A DNA stretch of 64,000 nucleotides from Singulisphaera sp. GP187 (GCA_945905925.1 CAMDQN010000016.1:1-64000), one strand, 5' to 3'. Counted from the first letter of the stretch, positions 24,676 to 33,288 are shown. The notes: generated from the letters alone by a model not told the origin. Made by a program: numbers and translations.

Positions 24676-25437
24676 TCAGAAGGCTGCGAGCGTCAGCCGA
24701 AGATCACGGGTGAGGTACGGCGACTCCGCCAACGCGACCCACCCCACGTTCGTGATGTGATTGTCACTCAAATCGAAAACCTTCAGAGATGCGGCGTGCG
24801 GCCAGTTGGCAAGCAGAATGGCGCCTGTGTCACTCACGCTCCCGGAGCGGAGGTCAAGGTGTTGGAGACGCGTCAGAAAACCGCCAATCAGCGCCTTCAC
24901 GAACGCGTCGGTCGCGTCGTAGGTTCTGATCTCCGTGATGCAACCCGCGTGGGGCCACAGCGCAACCCGTGCGATGAGCGCCTCGACTTGACCTTCCACC
25001 ACAAAAAAACTGGGAGCGAACTTCACGTCTTCCACCGGTTCGAGCGCCGAGTCCGGGTCAACCAGGAGCGGGACGGCACGAAGTGGAAGTGCAATGTCAC
25101 AGGGGAAGCCGCGGAAGAACCGGGCGCACCTCTGCGAGTAATCCCAGTTGAAGTTTCGGTCGGAGGGTTCGAGGTGTTCGTAAAGCGGACGAAGCCACTC
25201 GTTCGCGTAACGCTTAATGACCCGGCGCTCACACTTCGTGAGCCGGCGCTCGCGCGGGTCCGAGCAGAGTGCGGACGGGGAGAACATTGCGGTCTGTTCG
25301 ATCTGTACGCGAATGAACTCGGCTCGGGTTTCGTCGCCGTTCTCTTGCAGCCAGTCGGCGTACACGAGGCGCGCGGTATCGTCGTCCGGGTTCGCCCGGA
25401 TCGCGGCCCAGAACGCACGCTGTTCGGTGGTCGGCAT
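24676..25437 (-). CDS. TIGR02996 domain protein with leucine-rich-like repeats
   Basis: The product is 253 residues. The TIGR02996 signature is at residues 6-45: 'RAFWAAIRANPDDDTARLVY', then 'ADWLQENGDETRAEFIRVQ'. The C-terminal part shows leucine-rich-repeat-like phrases 'LQHLDLRSGSVSDTGAILLA' and 'LKVFDLSDNHITNVGWVALA', as expected for this repeat-companion domain. It is a second member of the family seen at 19851. The role is unknown; protein-protein binding is a guess from the LRR part. The ATG at 25437 is chosen over upstream starts. Confidence 0.8.
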   Translation of the reverse strand: MPTTEQRAFWAAIRANPDDDTARLVYADWLQENGDETRAEFIRVQIEQTAMFSPSALCSDPRERRLTKCERRVIKRYANEWLRPLYEHLEPSDRNFNWDYSQRCARFFRGFPCDIALPLRAVPLLVDPDSALEPVEDVKFAPSFFVVEGQVEALIARVALWPHAGCITEIRTYDATDAFVKALIGGFLTRLQHLDLRSGSVSDTGAILLANWPHAASLKVFDLSDNHITNVGWVALAESPYLTRDLRLTLAAF

Positions 25438-25632
25438 CGGGTACTCACCGACGCGGCTTGCTTGTTGCTGTGTTGGTTGCGAACTCTCCACGAGCAATTC
25501 TAACAGCCGCGATGCGGGGCGCGGAACACTTCTGCTTGAAGTCGCCCGAGTACGGCTTGATCCCGATGCGCGGTTGTCAAGAAGTGGTCAGGAATGACCG
25601 CTTTGGTGCTGTTGTCATAACCGTCGAGCACC

Positions 25633-27099
25633 CTACGCGAGGTCCGGCTGAACCAGTTTTTCCGCTTGCCCGGATCGCCCCAGAATCGCTTCGGCCGCGA
25701 GGTAGCCGCTGCGGACCGCGCCTTCCATCGTGGCGGGCCAACCGGTCGCGGTCCAGTCGCCGGCCACCGCGAGGTTGTGGACCGGGGACTCCTGCACCGG
25801 ACGCCACCGGTCCACGCCGGGCACCGCGCTGAACGTCGCGGTGTGCTCGGTTATCACCTTCGCACGGAGCAACTTCGCCCGTGCAACCGGCGGGAACACC
25901 TTTCCGAGTTCCTCCACGATTAGCCGCTGAACCTCGTCGCGCCCTAAGCCTTTCAGGTCGCGTGCGGCGCTCACCACTACTTGCAAGTAGAACTCACCCG
26001 GCGCGACCTCACCGCGATTGAACACCCACTGACCCAAACAGTCGATGAGGACCGCGTGCGGGAGCTTCATCACGGGCCGATCGAACCACAGGTGAACGCT
26101 CGTGATGGGCGACGGCGTGAGGTTCTTTACGTTCGCGAAGTACGGCTCGCGCGCGAGTTCGTCCGGCAGCAGGTCCGTGACGCGGTCGAAGGGCACCGCC
26201 AGCACGTACCAGTCGGCGGTAAGTGTGGAACCGTCGCGCAGTTCGACGGCGCGAAGCGAAGAACCCCTCCCCCCAACCCCCTCCCCTAAGAAGGGAGGGG
26301 GAGCAAGAATGAAAGAAGAGTCGTTATCTGTTCTTTCTCCCCCTCCCTTCTTAGGGGAGGGGGTTGGGGGGAGGGGTTCTTCCAACACCAATCGCTTCAC
26401 CCCAGCGTTCTCTCTCACCTCCACGCCATGGGAAGCGAGCCACGCGCGGAGTTCGTCGCCGTAGAGCCTGCCGAGAGGGACCGTCGGCACGTGAACCGTG
26501 AAGCCGTCGCGGTGGCGCACGAAGCCGTCGCGGAATACCTTTCGCGCATACTTCAGGCCGACGCGATCCACCGTCTCGTTCAGCGCGCTCGTCAGCACGA
26601 TCGCCCAGAACCGCTCGATCGTGCGCGCGTTCTGGCGGTGCGACTTCAGCCACGGCAGCAGCGGCGGGTCCGCGTCGGGACGTTCCCAGAGCATCCGGGC
26701 CAAGCCGTAGACGACGCGAAGTTTGTCCAGCGGTGTAAGGTAATGCGCGCCCAAGAGAGCGCGCCCGAGATGAAAGGGCGCTGGCCACGGGTCCGCCTTG
26801 AACACGCTCGTTCGGCGGTCCGGCGTCACGAAGTAGAGTTTGGGTTGCGGTGACAGGAGGTGATCGACGCCGACCGTGCGGAGGAAGTGCGTGAGGTTCG
26901 TGCAGCAACCCATGCTGACGTGCTGGCACGCATCGACCATCTGCCCGGTTGTCGGGTCGGTGAACGATCCGGCGCGCCCGCCGAGCCGTGTCCGTGATTC
27001 CAGCAGGGTAACCCTAAACCCGCGCCCGGCCAGACCCACCGCGGAGGCCAACCCCGCGAGGCCACCGCCTACGACAATCGCGGACCGCGGCTCCGGCAT
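25633..27099 (-). CDS. hpnE: Squalene-associated FAD-dependent desaturase HpnE with repeat-derived insert
   Basis: The product is 488 residues. It has the FAD dinucleotide-binding motif 'IVVGGGLAGLASAVGLAGRG' near the N-terminus, followed by 'VTLLESRTRLGGRAGSF', and the C-terminal FAD motif 'NLAVAGDWTATGWPATMEGA'. This matches HpnE amine oxidases that convert hydroxysqualene to squalene in the HpnCDE route. Residues about 241-280 ('PLPPTPSPKKGGG' through 'GEGVGGRG') are encoded by a perfect 43-bp inverted repeat and look like an insertion in a surface loop. The ATG overlaps the hpnD stop by one base (TGATG). Confidence 0.85.
   Translation of the reverse strand: MPEPRSAIVVGGGLAGLASAVGLAGRGFRVTLLESRTRLGGRAGSFTDPTTGQMVDACQHVSMGCCTNLTHFLRTVGVDHLLSPQPKLYFVTPDRRTSVFKADPWPAPFHLGRALLGAHYLTPLDKLRVVYGLARMLWERPDADPPLLPWLKSHRQNARTIERFWAIVLTSALNETVDRVGLKYARKVFRDGFVRHRDGFTVHVPTVPLGRLYGDELRAWLASHGVEVRENAGVKRLVLEEPLPPTPSPKKGGGERTDNDSSFILAPPPFLGEGVGGRGSSLRAVELRDGSTLTADWYVLAVPFDRVTDLLPDELAREPYFANVKNLTPSPITSVHLWFDRPVMKLPHAVLIDCLGQWVFNRGEVAPGEFYLQVVVSAARDLKGLGRDEVQRLIVEELGKVFPPVARAKLLRAKVITEHTATFSAVPGVDRWRPVQESPVHNLAVAGDWTATGWPATMEGAVRSGYLAAEAILGRSGQAEKLVQPDLA
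26260..26380. repeat. Perfect 43-bp inverted repeat inside hpnE
   Basis: Arms 26260-26302 and 26338-26380 are exact complements, beginning AGAACCCCTCCCCCCAACCC and built of CCCCTCCC/GGGAGGGG blocks. They are separated by 35 bases. The hpnE frame stays open across both arms. Related modules occur at 152-177 and 38522-38610. Confidence 0.95.
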
Positions 27100-27968
27100 C
27101 ACAACCAACCCCACTTCACGAAGTACCCGGACCCGCACACGAGCAGTTTGCGCCACCGCGGCACGCGTACACGGCATGTGAACACGTCGTAGTTGCGCCG
27201 CTCAATCTCGTCCAACAGCCCGCGATAGGTGCCGTGCATCACGTGGAAGATTGACCGCCCTTCGTCCGAGAGCAGCGGGAGCAGCGCCGCGCCTGTGCGG
27301 TAGTAGTCGCGGGCGCGGGCCACCTGGAACCGCATCAGTTCGCGGAAGCCTTCGGCCGCAGTCGGGTCGCTCCACTGTTCCGGCGAGCACCCGAACTGGT
27401 CGAGTTCGTCGGCCGGAAGGTACACCCGGTCGCGGGCGGAGTCTTCACCGAGGTCGCGCAGAATGTTCGTGAGTTGGAACGCGATCCCGACGGCTTCCGC
27501 GGGCGGGTCCGTGTCGGCGAACGTCACGCCGGGTCGCGTGCCCCAGATACGAACGCATGCTAAACCCACCGCCGACGCGACCCGGTAGCAGTACGGGTAC
27601 AACTCCGCGAACGTCCGCATCCGCACTGGGCCGGTATCGGTTTCCATGCCGTCAATCGCGTCGAACAGATACTGCGCCGGGATGCCGAACCGGCGCACGG
27701 TTTCGACGAGCGCCGGGTGCAGCGGGTGCGTACACGTGCCCGTGAGCGCGCCGCGCAAACTTTCGCGCCACGTCGCCAGCGCCTGTTGCTTTGCGGAAGG
27801 TTCGGAGGGTTCGTCCGCGATGTCGTCCGTCACGCGCATGTAGGCGTAGACGGCGTACATCGCACGCCGCTTGGCCGGGCGGAGTAACCGGAACGCGAAC
27901 GGGAAAGAGCTGTTCGCCGCGGAGGTGATGGCGCGACAGGCGTTGAACGAACTCGCGAGACCAGAAAT
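27099..27968 (-). CDS. hpnD: Squalene/phytoene synthase family protein HpnD (non-canonical start)
   Basis: This trans-isoprenyl synthase has the first Asp-rich motif in 'VTDDIADE' and the second in 'LGEDSARDRVYLP', plus 'YCYRVASAVGLACVRIWG'. HpnD makes presqualene diphosphate. From the first ATG (27860) the protein lacks the conserved N-terminus, yet the in-frame codons upstream encode it: 'FNACRAITSAANSSFPFAF' then 'RLLRPAKRRA'. No ATG, GTG, TTG or CTG exists in frame between the stop codon at 27987 and 27860. An ATT at 27966-27968 is placed about right for initiation and is used here. The gene overlaps hpnE and follows an ABC exporter. Confidence 0.8.
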   Translation of the reverse strand: MSGLASSFNACRAITSAANSSFPFAFRLLRPAKRRAMYAVYAYMRVTDDIADEPSEPSAKQQALATWRESLRGALTGTCTHPLHPALVETVRRFGIPAQYLFDAIDGMETDTGPVRMRTFAELYPYCYRVASAVGLACVRIWGTRPGVTFADTDPPAEAVGIAFQLTNILRDLGEDSARDRVYLPADELDQFGCSPEQWSDPTAAEGFRELMRFQVARARDYYRTGAALLPLLSDEGRSIFHVMHGTYRGLLDEIERRNYDVFTCRVRVPRWRKLLVCGSGYFVKWGWL

Positions 27969-27986
27969 CTCGGCGAGCGGAAAAAG

Positions 27987-29114
27987 TTATTGGCCCAGAT
28001 TCACGCGCACGCGTTGGCCGACACGCAGGGGCGGCTTGCCAGCCGGTGTGGGGTCGTTCACGTCGATCACGGCCTCGATGACGCGGGTGTCGCCACCGAG
28101 GAAATTCTCCGTGCTGGCGCGTTTGAGCAGAAATGTGTTGCCGATGTGGCGCACGGTGCCGGTGTACGTGATCTTCGCGTCGCTGTGGTCGGAGATCGTC
28201 ACCGTCTTGCCGATGCGGTCGAAGCCGACGCGGTGGGCGAACTCGGCCTCGACCTCGGCGCGAACCACTCGCGGCCCGTCCGGGATGAGCCACAGTGCCG
28301 GGGTTCGCGTGCTGATGCCGATTGTGGTGCCGGGGCTGATCGACACTTGCTCGACGGTCCCGGACGTCTTCGCCCGCACCACGCACAAGTCCACCGCGGA
28401 CTGTGCCTTCGACTGTTCAGCCTTCGCCTGCTCGACCGCCGCCTCGGCCTCTTTCACGTTCACCTGCGGGTCGGCCGCTTCCAGTTGCTTGAGTTTCGAC
28501 TTGATCACATTGACTTCGCCGATGGCCACGTCTTGGTCCACCCTCGCCTTGTAGAGCGTCGGGTCGATTTTCAGTTTCTCCTCCCACTCGGTTTCCGGGA
28601 TCTTCTCGATCTTGTAGCCCTTGATCAGCGTTTCGTTGACGAGGTTGGTGAAAGCCTGCGCGAGTTCGACCTTGCGTTCGGCGTTTTTTAGCGTGGAGTC
28701 GCGAAGATCGTTGATACTCGCCTTGTGCTGTTTGGCGAGTTCCTTTGCTTGCCCGACCTTCGTCTCGGCGTAGGCGACGGCAGCTTCGGCTCGCTTCACA
28801 TCCTTTTGCTGGATGGTCGCGTCGAAGGAGTATAGTTCCTGGCCGATCTCCACCTTGCCGCCGTCCTTGACGGCCACCTTCAGCACGGTGCCGGACTGGA
28901 GCACCGGGGGCAGACCGTAGGAAACCGGCGGCGGGTCGGTGTCCACGGTGGCGAGGACGATCGGACCACCGGCGCTGCGCGGCGCCGAATCGACCTTACT
29001 GTTCGCGTCGGCGAGACTACCGTTGGTCAGCGCGCGAGCGCCCACGATGCTGCCGATCACCAAACCCAGCCCGATCACGATCAACACCGGTCGCATCTTG
29101 CGAAGCCAATTCAT
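27987..29114 (-). CDS. HlyD-family membrane-fusion (periplasmic adaptor) protein, DevB-like
   Basis: The product is 375 residues. An N-terminal membrane anchor (residues 10-30, 'VLIVIGLGLVIGSIVGARAL') precedes a biotinyl-lipoyl-like hairpin: 'SGTVLKVAVKDGGKVEIGQE' and 'VRAKTSGTVEQVSISPGTT'. A long alpha-hairpin (about residues 110-250, rich in Ala, Glu, Lys and Gln) lies between them, and beta-barrel strands such as 'ADLGQ..VTISD'-type sequence follow. Such adaptors link an inner-membrane ABC pump to an outer-membrane channel. It is the third gene of a permease-ATPase-adaptor set. Its stop codon lies in the same frame as hpnD. Confidence 0.85.
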   Translation of the reverse strand: MNWLRKMRPVLIVIGLGLVIGSIVGARALTNGSLADANSKVDSAPRSAGGPIVLATVDTDPPPVSYGLPPVLQSGTVLKVAVKDGGKVEIGQELYSFDATIQQKDVKRAEAAVAYAETKVGQAKELAKQHKASINDLRDSTLKNAERKVELAQAFTNLVNETLIKGYKIEKIPETEWEEKLKIDPTLYKARVDQDVAIGEVNVIKSKLKQLEAADPQVNVKEAEAAVEQAKAEQSKAQSAVDLCVVRAKTSGTVEQVSISPGTTIGISTRTPALWLIPDGPRVVRAEVEAEFAHRVGFDRIGKTVTISDHSDAKITYTGTVRHIGNTFLLKRASTENFLGGDTRVIEAVIDVNDPTPAGKPPLRVGQRVRVNLGQ

Positions 29115-29132
29115 GGGGCGTCTCCTCTGGGC

Positions 29133-29252
29133 GTGTTTGGTGTTTCGTGTTTGGTGTTATTGTTTAGCCGCAACCCCGCAGGGGTGCGCGACGCACACGC
29201 TTGCCTTTGTCTTGCGGCTAAACAATAACACCAAACACGAAACACCAAACAC
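29133..29252. repeat. Perfect 41-bp inverted repeat, GTGTTTG heptamers plus TTAGCCGCAA
   Basis: Arms 29133-29173 and 29212-29252 are exact complements. The outer part is made of GTGTTTGGTGTTTCGTGTTT units and the inner part of ATTGTTTAGCCGCAA. The loop contains a small CCCCGCAGGGG hairpin. It sits inside the ABC operon between ATPase and adaptor genes and could lower downstream expression. Confidence 0.95.
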
Positions 29253-29276
29253 GAAACACGAAACACCAAACACCAT

Positions 29277-30008
29277 TTACTCCACGGGCAGCGCCCGGCG
29301 TTCCAGATGCCCGTCGTCCAGGTGGTAATACACGTCCACGAACGGCAAGATACGGTGGTCGTGGGACACGCACAGCACCGAAGCGCCGCGCTGGTGAGCG
29401 GCATCGCGGAGCAGTTCGATGACCTTCTGGCCGTTCTCCCAGTCGAGCGCGCTGGTCGGTTCGTCGGCGAACATGAAACTCGGGTTCTTCACCAGCGCCC
29501 GGCCGATGGCGACCCGCTGCTTCTCGCCGCCGGACAGTTGGGCCGGTTTCTTGTGCTTGTTCTTCGCCAGCCCGAGTTTGTCGAGCATGTCGTCGGCGCG
29601 GCGCCGGGCGTCGCCGGAGGAGACGCCCTCACCCCACTTTAACACGATCTCCAGTTGCTGCCGCGCAGTCAGCGCCGGGAACAAATTATACCCCTGGAAG
29701 ATGAATCCGGTGTGCTTGCGTCGGTAATGCTCGCGCTCCTTGCCGTTCATCTGCCACACGTCGCGCAACACCCCGTCGTCGTCGGCTAAAACCTGCCCGG
29801 TGTCCGGTTCAAGCAACCCCGACAGGATCGCGAGCAGCGTTGATTTGCCGCTGCCCGACGGGCCCATCAGAAGGACGATCTGACCGGGGAACAGGTCCAT
29901 CGACACCTTCTGTAGCGCCGCACGCCGTGCCGTGCCGTCGCCGAAGGTGCGAACCAGGTTCACACCCTTCAAACTCGGCGTCGAACTGCTTCCAGCCCAG
30001 GGCGTCAT
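29277..30008 (-). CDS. ABC transporter ATP-binding protein (MacB/LolD/DevA type)
   Basis: The product is 243 residues with Walker A 'LLMGPSGSGKSTLL', Q-loop region 'TGFIFQGYNLFPALT', signature 'LSGGEKQRVAIGRAL', Walker B 'FMFADEPTSALD' and the H-loop in 'VLCVSHDHRI'. The sequence is of the MacB/LolD/DevA class that partners FtsX-like permeases. It should power the exporter encoded with the permease upstream and the adaptor downstream. Substrate unknown. Confidence 0.92.
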   Translation of the reverse strand: MTPWAGSSSTPSLKGVNLVRTFGDGTARRAALQKVSMDLFPGQIVLLMGPSGSGKSTLLAILSGLLEPDTGQVLADDDGVLRDVWQMNGKEREHYRRKHTGFIFQGYNLFPALTARQQLEIVLKWGEGVSSGDARRRADDMLDKLGLAKNKHKKPAQLSGGEKQRVAIGRALVKNPSFMFADEPTSALDWENGQKVIELLRDAAHQRGASVLCVSHDHRILPFVDVYYHLDDGHLERRALPVE

Positions 30009-30075
30009 CGTTTCGCGCCTTTCGTTCGTGGCGAGCGGGGCGTCAGCTCCTGTTAAACGCTTGCGCCGTCAGACA

Positions 30076-31203
30076 CTATCGCAACAGAGTCATCGGCTCG
30101 ATCTGCCTCACGCTCCGCAGCGCGAAGACGCCCGAGATGAGCGCCATGCCAATGGTCACGACGGCGGCCCCCAGGAGCACTTCCCACCGGAGGTCCACGT
30201 CGGCGCCGACCTGCTTGGCCGCGTACTTCAGCCCCAGGCACACCGGGTATGCCATCGCGATGCCGATCACCCCGACCCAGAACGACTGACCTAACACCAT
30301 TAGCGAGATGCGCCATCGCGGAACACCGAGCGCAAGGAGAATGGCGAATTCCTTCGCGTTGGCGGCGGTCGCGGAGTAGAGCGTCTGGGCAGTGATGACG
30401 GCCCCCACAAAGAGTCCGAGGAGCGCCGCGTACCCGATCGCGATGCCAGCCTTCGTGCGGAATAGCCAGTACTTGCGCGAGCGGAGCGAGAACTCTTCGG
30501 ATGTGTACGCGCCCATCTCGGAGCCGTACTGCGATTGCAACTCGGCCGCGACCTCCTTCGCGCGGGTCGGCGACTCGCACCGGGCCAGCAGGTACGTCAC
30601 GTGTTCCGCCGGCATGAGGAACCCGAGCAGGTGCCGGGCGGTGGACGTGCTGCACAACACCCACGGGGCCGCGAGGCTCTTCAGCCCGCGCACGGTTCCC
30701 ACGAGCGTCACGGCCTTGCCGTTGATCTTCGCCTTGCCCTCGGGGTTGTCGAGGCCGAGTCGCTTCACGTCCGACTCGTCCACGATGATGGCGTTGGGCA
30801 TGGTCAGCGCATCGCGCTGTTCGCGGGTGAGAACCACCGGCGCCCCGGCCGCGTCGTCGTTCAGGCTACTGCCCAACAGGTAGCACAGTTCGGTACCGCC
30901 AGCCGGCTTGGTGAAGTTCGCGAAGTGGGCGACGTACAGTTCGACCTTGTCCACGCCCGGCGTACCCGCGACGCGAGAGATGTAAGACTCGGGGATCGGT
31001 TTCCCCAGATCCACGCTCGGCACCTCCTGTGATCCGACCCACAGGTCCGCGGTGGTGTTGTCCACTGGGATCGACGTGATCTTGAACAGGCCCAGCAGCA
31101 ACCCGCACTGCAGCGCGATGAGCACGGCCGAGAACGTCACCGCCAGCACGCCGGACGCGTACCGCTGTCGTTCGTGCCAGAGAGTTTGGAGGGCATAACT
31201 CAT
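30076..31203 (-). CDS. ABC transporter permease, FtsX-like (DevC-type)
   Basis: The product is 375 residues. TM1 lies near residues 18-42 ('GVLAVTFSAVLIALQCGLLL'). A large periplasmic domain spans about residues 45-250, and three TM segments follow, with 'AGIAIGYAALLGLFVGAVIT' and 'EFAILLALGVPRWRISLMVL'. The latter is the FtsX/MacB coupling region. DevC permeases of cyanobacteria have this layout and act with DevA and DevB to export glycolipids. Here hpnD and hpnE follow, so a terpenoid or lipid cargo is conceivable. The start is directly downstream of repeat-like sequence. Confidence 0.85.
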   Translation of the reverse strand: MSYALQTLWHERQRYASGVLAVTFSAVLIALQCGLLLGLFKITSIPVDNTTADLWVGSQEVPSVDLGKPIPESYISRVAGTPGVDKVELYVAHFANFTKPAGGTELCYLLGSSLNDDAAGAPVVLTREQRDALTMPNAIIVDESDVKRLGLDNPEGKAKINGKAVTLVGTVRGLKSLAAPWVLCSTSTARHLLGFLMPAEHVTYLLARCESPTRAKEVAAELQSQYGSEMGAYTSEEFSLRSRKYWLFRTKAGIAIGYAALLGLFVGAVITAQTLYSATAANAKEFAILLALGVPRWRISLMVLGQSFWVGVIGIAMAYPVCLGLKYAAKQVGADVDLRWEVLLGAAVVTIGMALISGVFALRSVRQIEPMTLLR

Positions 31204-31214
31204 GGGGACAAAGC

Positions 31215-31319
31215 TCGAAATTCAAAGAACGAAATCCGAAAGAACACACCCCGCGACGGTCACGACTCTAACGCCCCGGCTCTATGTTTCGTGTTTCGAT
31301 TTTTGGATTTCGGATTTCA
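31215..31319. repeat. Imperfect inverted repeat (GAAATCCGAAA module)
   Basis: CGAAATTCAAAGAACGAAATCCGAAAG faces GTTTCGATTTTTGGATTTCGGATTTC across about 40 bases. The right arm is translated as the last residues of the asparagine synthetase ('LKSEIQKSKHET'), so the repeat seems to have replaced or extended the native C-terminus. A related element lies at 57698-57774. Confidence 0.65.
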
Positions 31320-33288
31320 ACTCGCACAGCGAGTTGTCCAAATAAAGGTGGTGCCACAACTGCGTGGCCAGTACACCGGTGAGGCCCATTTCGATGCTGG
31401 TGCGTGAAAGCCCGCCGCCGGGCCGCGCGAGTTTCTGTCGGGCTGTCTCGACCGCGCACGGGTCGAAGTATCCGGCCTTGCGGATCGAGTCCGACGAGAG
31501 CACTTGGTCGATCCACGTTTGACCGGCGCTCGCCTTCGGCTCGCGGCTAACCGTCGCCCAACTGTCCATTGGGGCGCGGAACATCTTCTTCTTCCGCCAC
31601 GCGATCTCTTTCGGCAGCCAGCGCTCGGCTACCTTGCGCTCGATGTACTTATCGTTCGTCACGCCGCGGAGCTTCCAGCGCGGGTGGATCTTCGACATGT
31701 ACGCAATCACATCTTCGTCGAGGAAGGCGTATCTGGTTTCAACGGACGAGTGCATCGCGATGCGGTCGCCCTTGCTCGCGAGCAGGTGGCCGGGGAGCAT
31801 GACGCGCCCGCCAAAGTACATCTGCCGGTTGAACGGGTGCCACCGGTACAGGTCCGGGGAGATATCAAGGTCGTCAAACGCGGACCGCCCGAGGACCGCT
31901 TCGCGCGCCGCGCCGGTGAAGAACCGCAGTTTGTTCGTGCTGACGAGGCCGTACATGTCGAACCAGCCGTTCGACCCGCCCATGTGCCGCTGCGTGTTCC
32001 GATACGAGGCGTAGGAGAATCGCGGTTGGCCGTTGACGATCTGGAAGAACTGGCGAACGGCGTAGCCGAGCGGCACGCCGGGAATCTTATCCATCCAGCC
32101 CACGAGTTTGCGAATCTTGAACCACGAGTACCCTGCGAGCCACTCGTCCGCGCCTTCGCCGGTGAGCGCGACCTTGTAGCCGCTCTGGTGGACCGAGCGC
32201 GCGAGGTGCAGAAGCCCCAGACATGACGTGTCGATAACGGGGAACTCGGCCGCACCGATCAACTCCGGGTAGCCGGTGCGGATCTCGTCGTGTCCGCAAT
32301 CGACCACGACCGGCTCGCAGCCGAGATGCTTCGCGACCTGCAGCGCTTCGGATTTCTCGTTGAGCTTCTTGTCGGTGATGGAGATCGTGAACGTGGGGAT
32401 GGGTCGGCCCATTACCTTGTTCGCCATCGCGACGACGAGACTCGAATCGACGCCACCGCTGAGGTACGACACGACCGGCACATCGGCCCACACCCGGCGT
32501 TTGACCGCGTTGAACAGCACTTCCTCGAAGCCGTCAACGATCTTCTTCTCGTCGTGTCCGTAATCTTCGTGCCCGTGGTCCGGGTACGTGATCTGCCAGT
32601 AGGTCTTTTGCGTCGTCGCCTGTTCCGCGGTAGTCTGCCCGAGTTTGAAATGCAGATACCGCCCAGGTGCAATGCTCTTGATTCCCTGGAAAACCGTGGT
32701 CGGCCCGGGCATCGCCAGGAACGTGAAGACGTGGTTCAGTCCCTGCATGTCCGCTTTGCGTTCGACGAGACCGGACGCGAACAGCGCCTTCATCTCGGAC
32801 GCGAACATCAACCAGTTGGAACCGTCGTGCTTCACGACCGTGTAGAACAGCGGGCAGATGCCGCTGCGGTCGCGTGCGAGCAACACCTCATTCGTTCGGC
32901 TATCCCACACGCAGATCGCGAACTGCCCTTTGAGATGTTCGAGCATTCCGGCACCGTGATCTTCCCACGTGTGCGGAATGAGTTCGGTGTCGGTCTGCGT
33001 GCGGAAGACGTGTCCCTTCGATTCGAGCGCCGCGCGCTTTTCCTTGTAGTCGAAGAACTCGCCGTTGAAGACGGTCCAGACGCTCTTGTCTTCGTTCGCG
33101 ATGGGCTGCTGTCCGTCCGCGAGTCCAACGATCGACAGCCGGCGATTCGCCAGATGTAAGCCAGGTCGTTCGAGGTAACCGTCTTCGTCCGGTCCTCGGT
33201 GGAAGATGGCCCGAGCCATCGCGGGCACGACACCAATGGGTGCCGGCCGCTGGCCGCTCAGGTCGAACATCCCCGCGATCCCACACAT
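31282..33288 (-). CDS. asnB: Asparagine synthase (glutamine-hydrolysing)
   Basis: The product is 668 residues. The N-terminus 'MCGIAGMF' gives the Cys2 nucleophile of the class II glutamine amidotransferase domain, with 'FHRGPDEDGY', 'NRRLSIVGL' and 'FNGEFFDYKEKR'. The synthetase half has the PP-loop 'YLSGGVDSSLVVAMAN' and 'VALTGEGADEWLAGYSWFK'. It makes asparagine, or amidates another acceptor, from glutamine and ATP; planctomycetes carry several copies, some in biosynthetic clusters. The C-terminal dozen residues derive from a repeat element. An SDR gene lies upstream on the same strand. Confidence 0.9.
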   Translation of the reverse strand: MCGIAGMFDLSGQRPAPIGVVPAMARAIFHRGPDEDGYLERPGLHLANRRLSIVGLADGQQPIANEDKSVWTVFNGEFFDYKEKRAALESKGHVFRTQTDTELIPHTWEDHGAGMLEHLKGQFAICVWDSRTNEVLLARDRSGICPLFYTVVKHDGSNWLMFASEMKALFASGLVERKADMQGLNHVFTFLAMPGPTTVFQGIKSIAPGRYLHFKLGQTTAEQATTQKTYWQITYPDHGHEDYGHDEKKIVDGFEEVLFNAVKRRVWADVPVVSYLSGGVDSSLVVAMANKVMGRPIPTFTISITDKKLNEKSEALQVAKHLGCEPVVVDCGHDEIRTGYPELIGAAEFPVIDTSCLGLLHLARSVHQSGYKVALTGEGADEWLAGYSWFKIRKLVGWMDKIPGVPLGYAVRQFFQIVNGQPRFSYASYRNTQRHMGGSNGWFDMYGLVSTNKLRFFTGAAREAVLGRSAFDDLDISPDLYRWHPFNRQMYFGGRVMLPGHLLASKGDRIAMHSSVETRYAFLDEDVIAYMSKIHPRWKLRGVTNDKYIERKVAERWLPKEIAWRKKKMFRAPMDSWATVSREPKASAGQTWIDQVLSSDSIRKAGYFDPCAVETARQKLARPGGGLSRTSIEMGLTGVLATQLWHHLYLDNSLCELKSEIQKSKHET

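Noticed and set aside
27987-29114. Adaptor and HpnD as one fused protein through stop read-through
   Set aside because: The adaptor ends naturally in a barrel strand and TAA is an efficient stop; a separate ATT start needs fewer assumptions. Kept only as an alternative in the finding.
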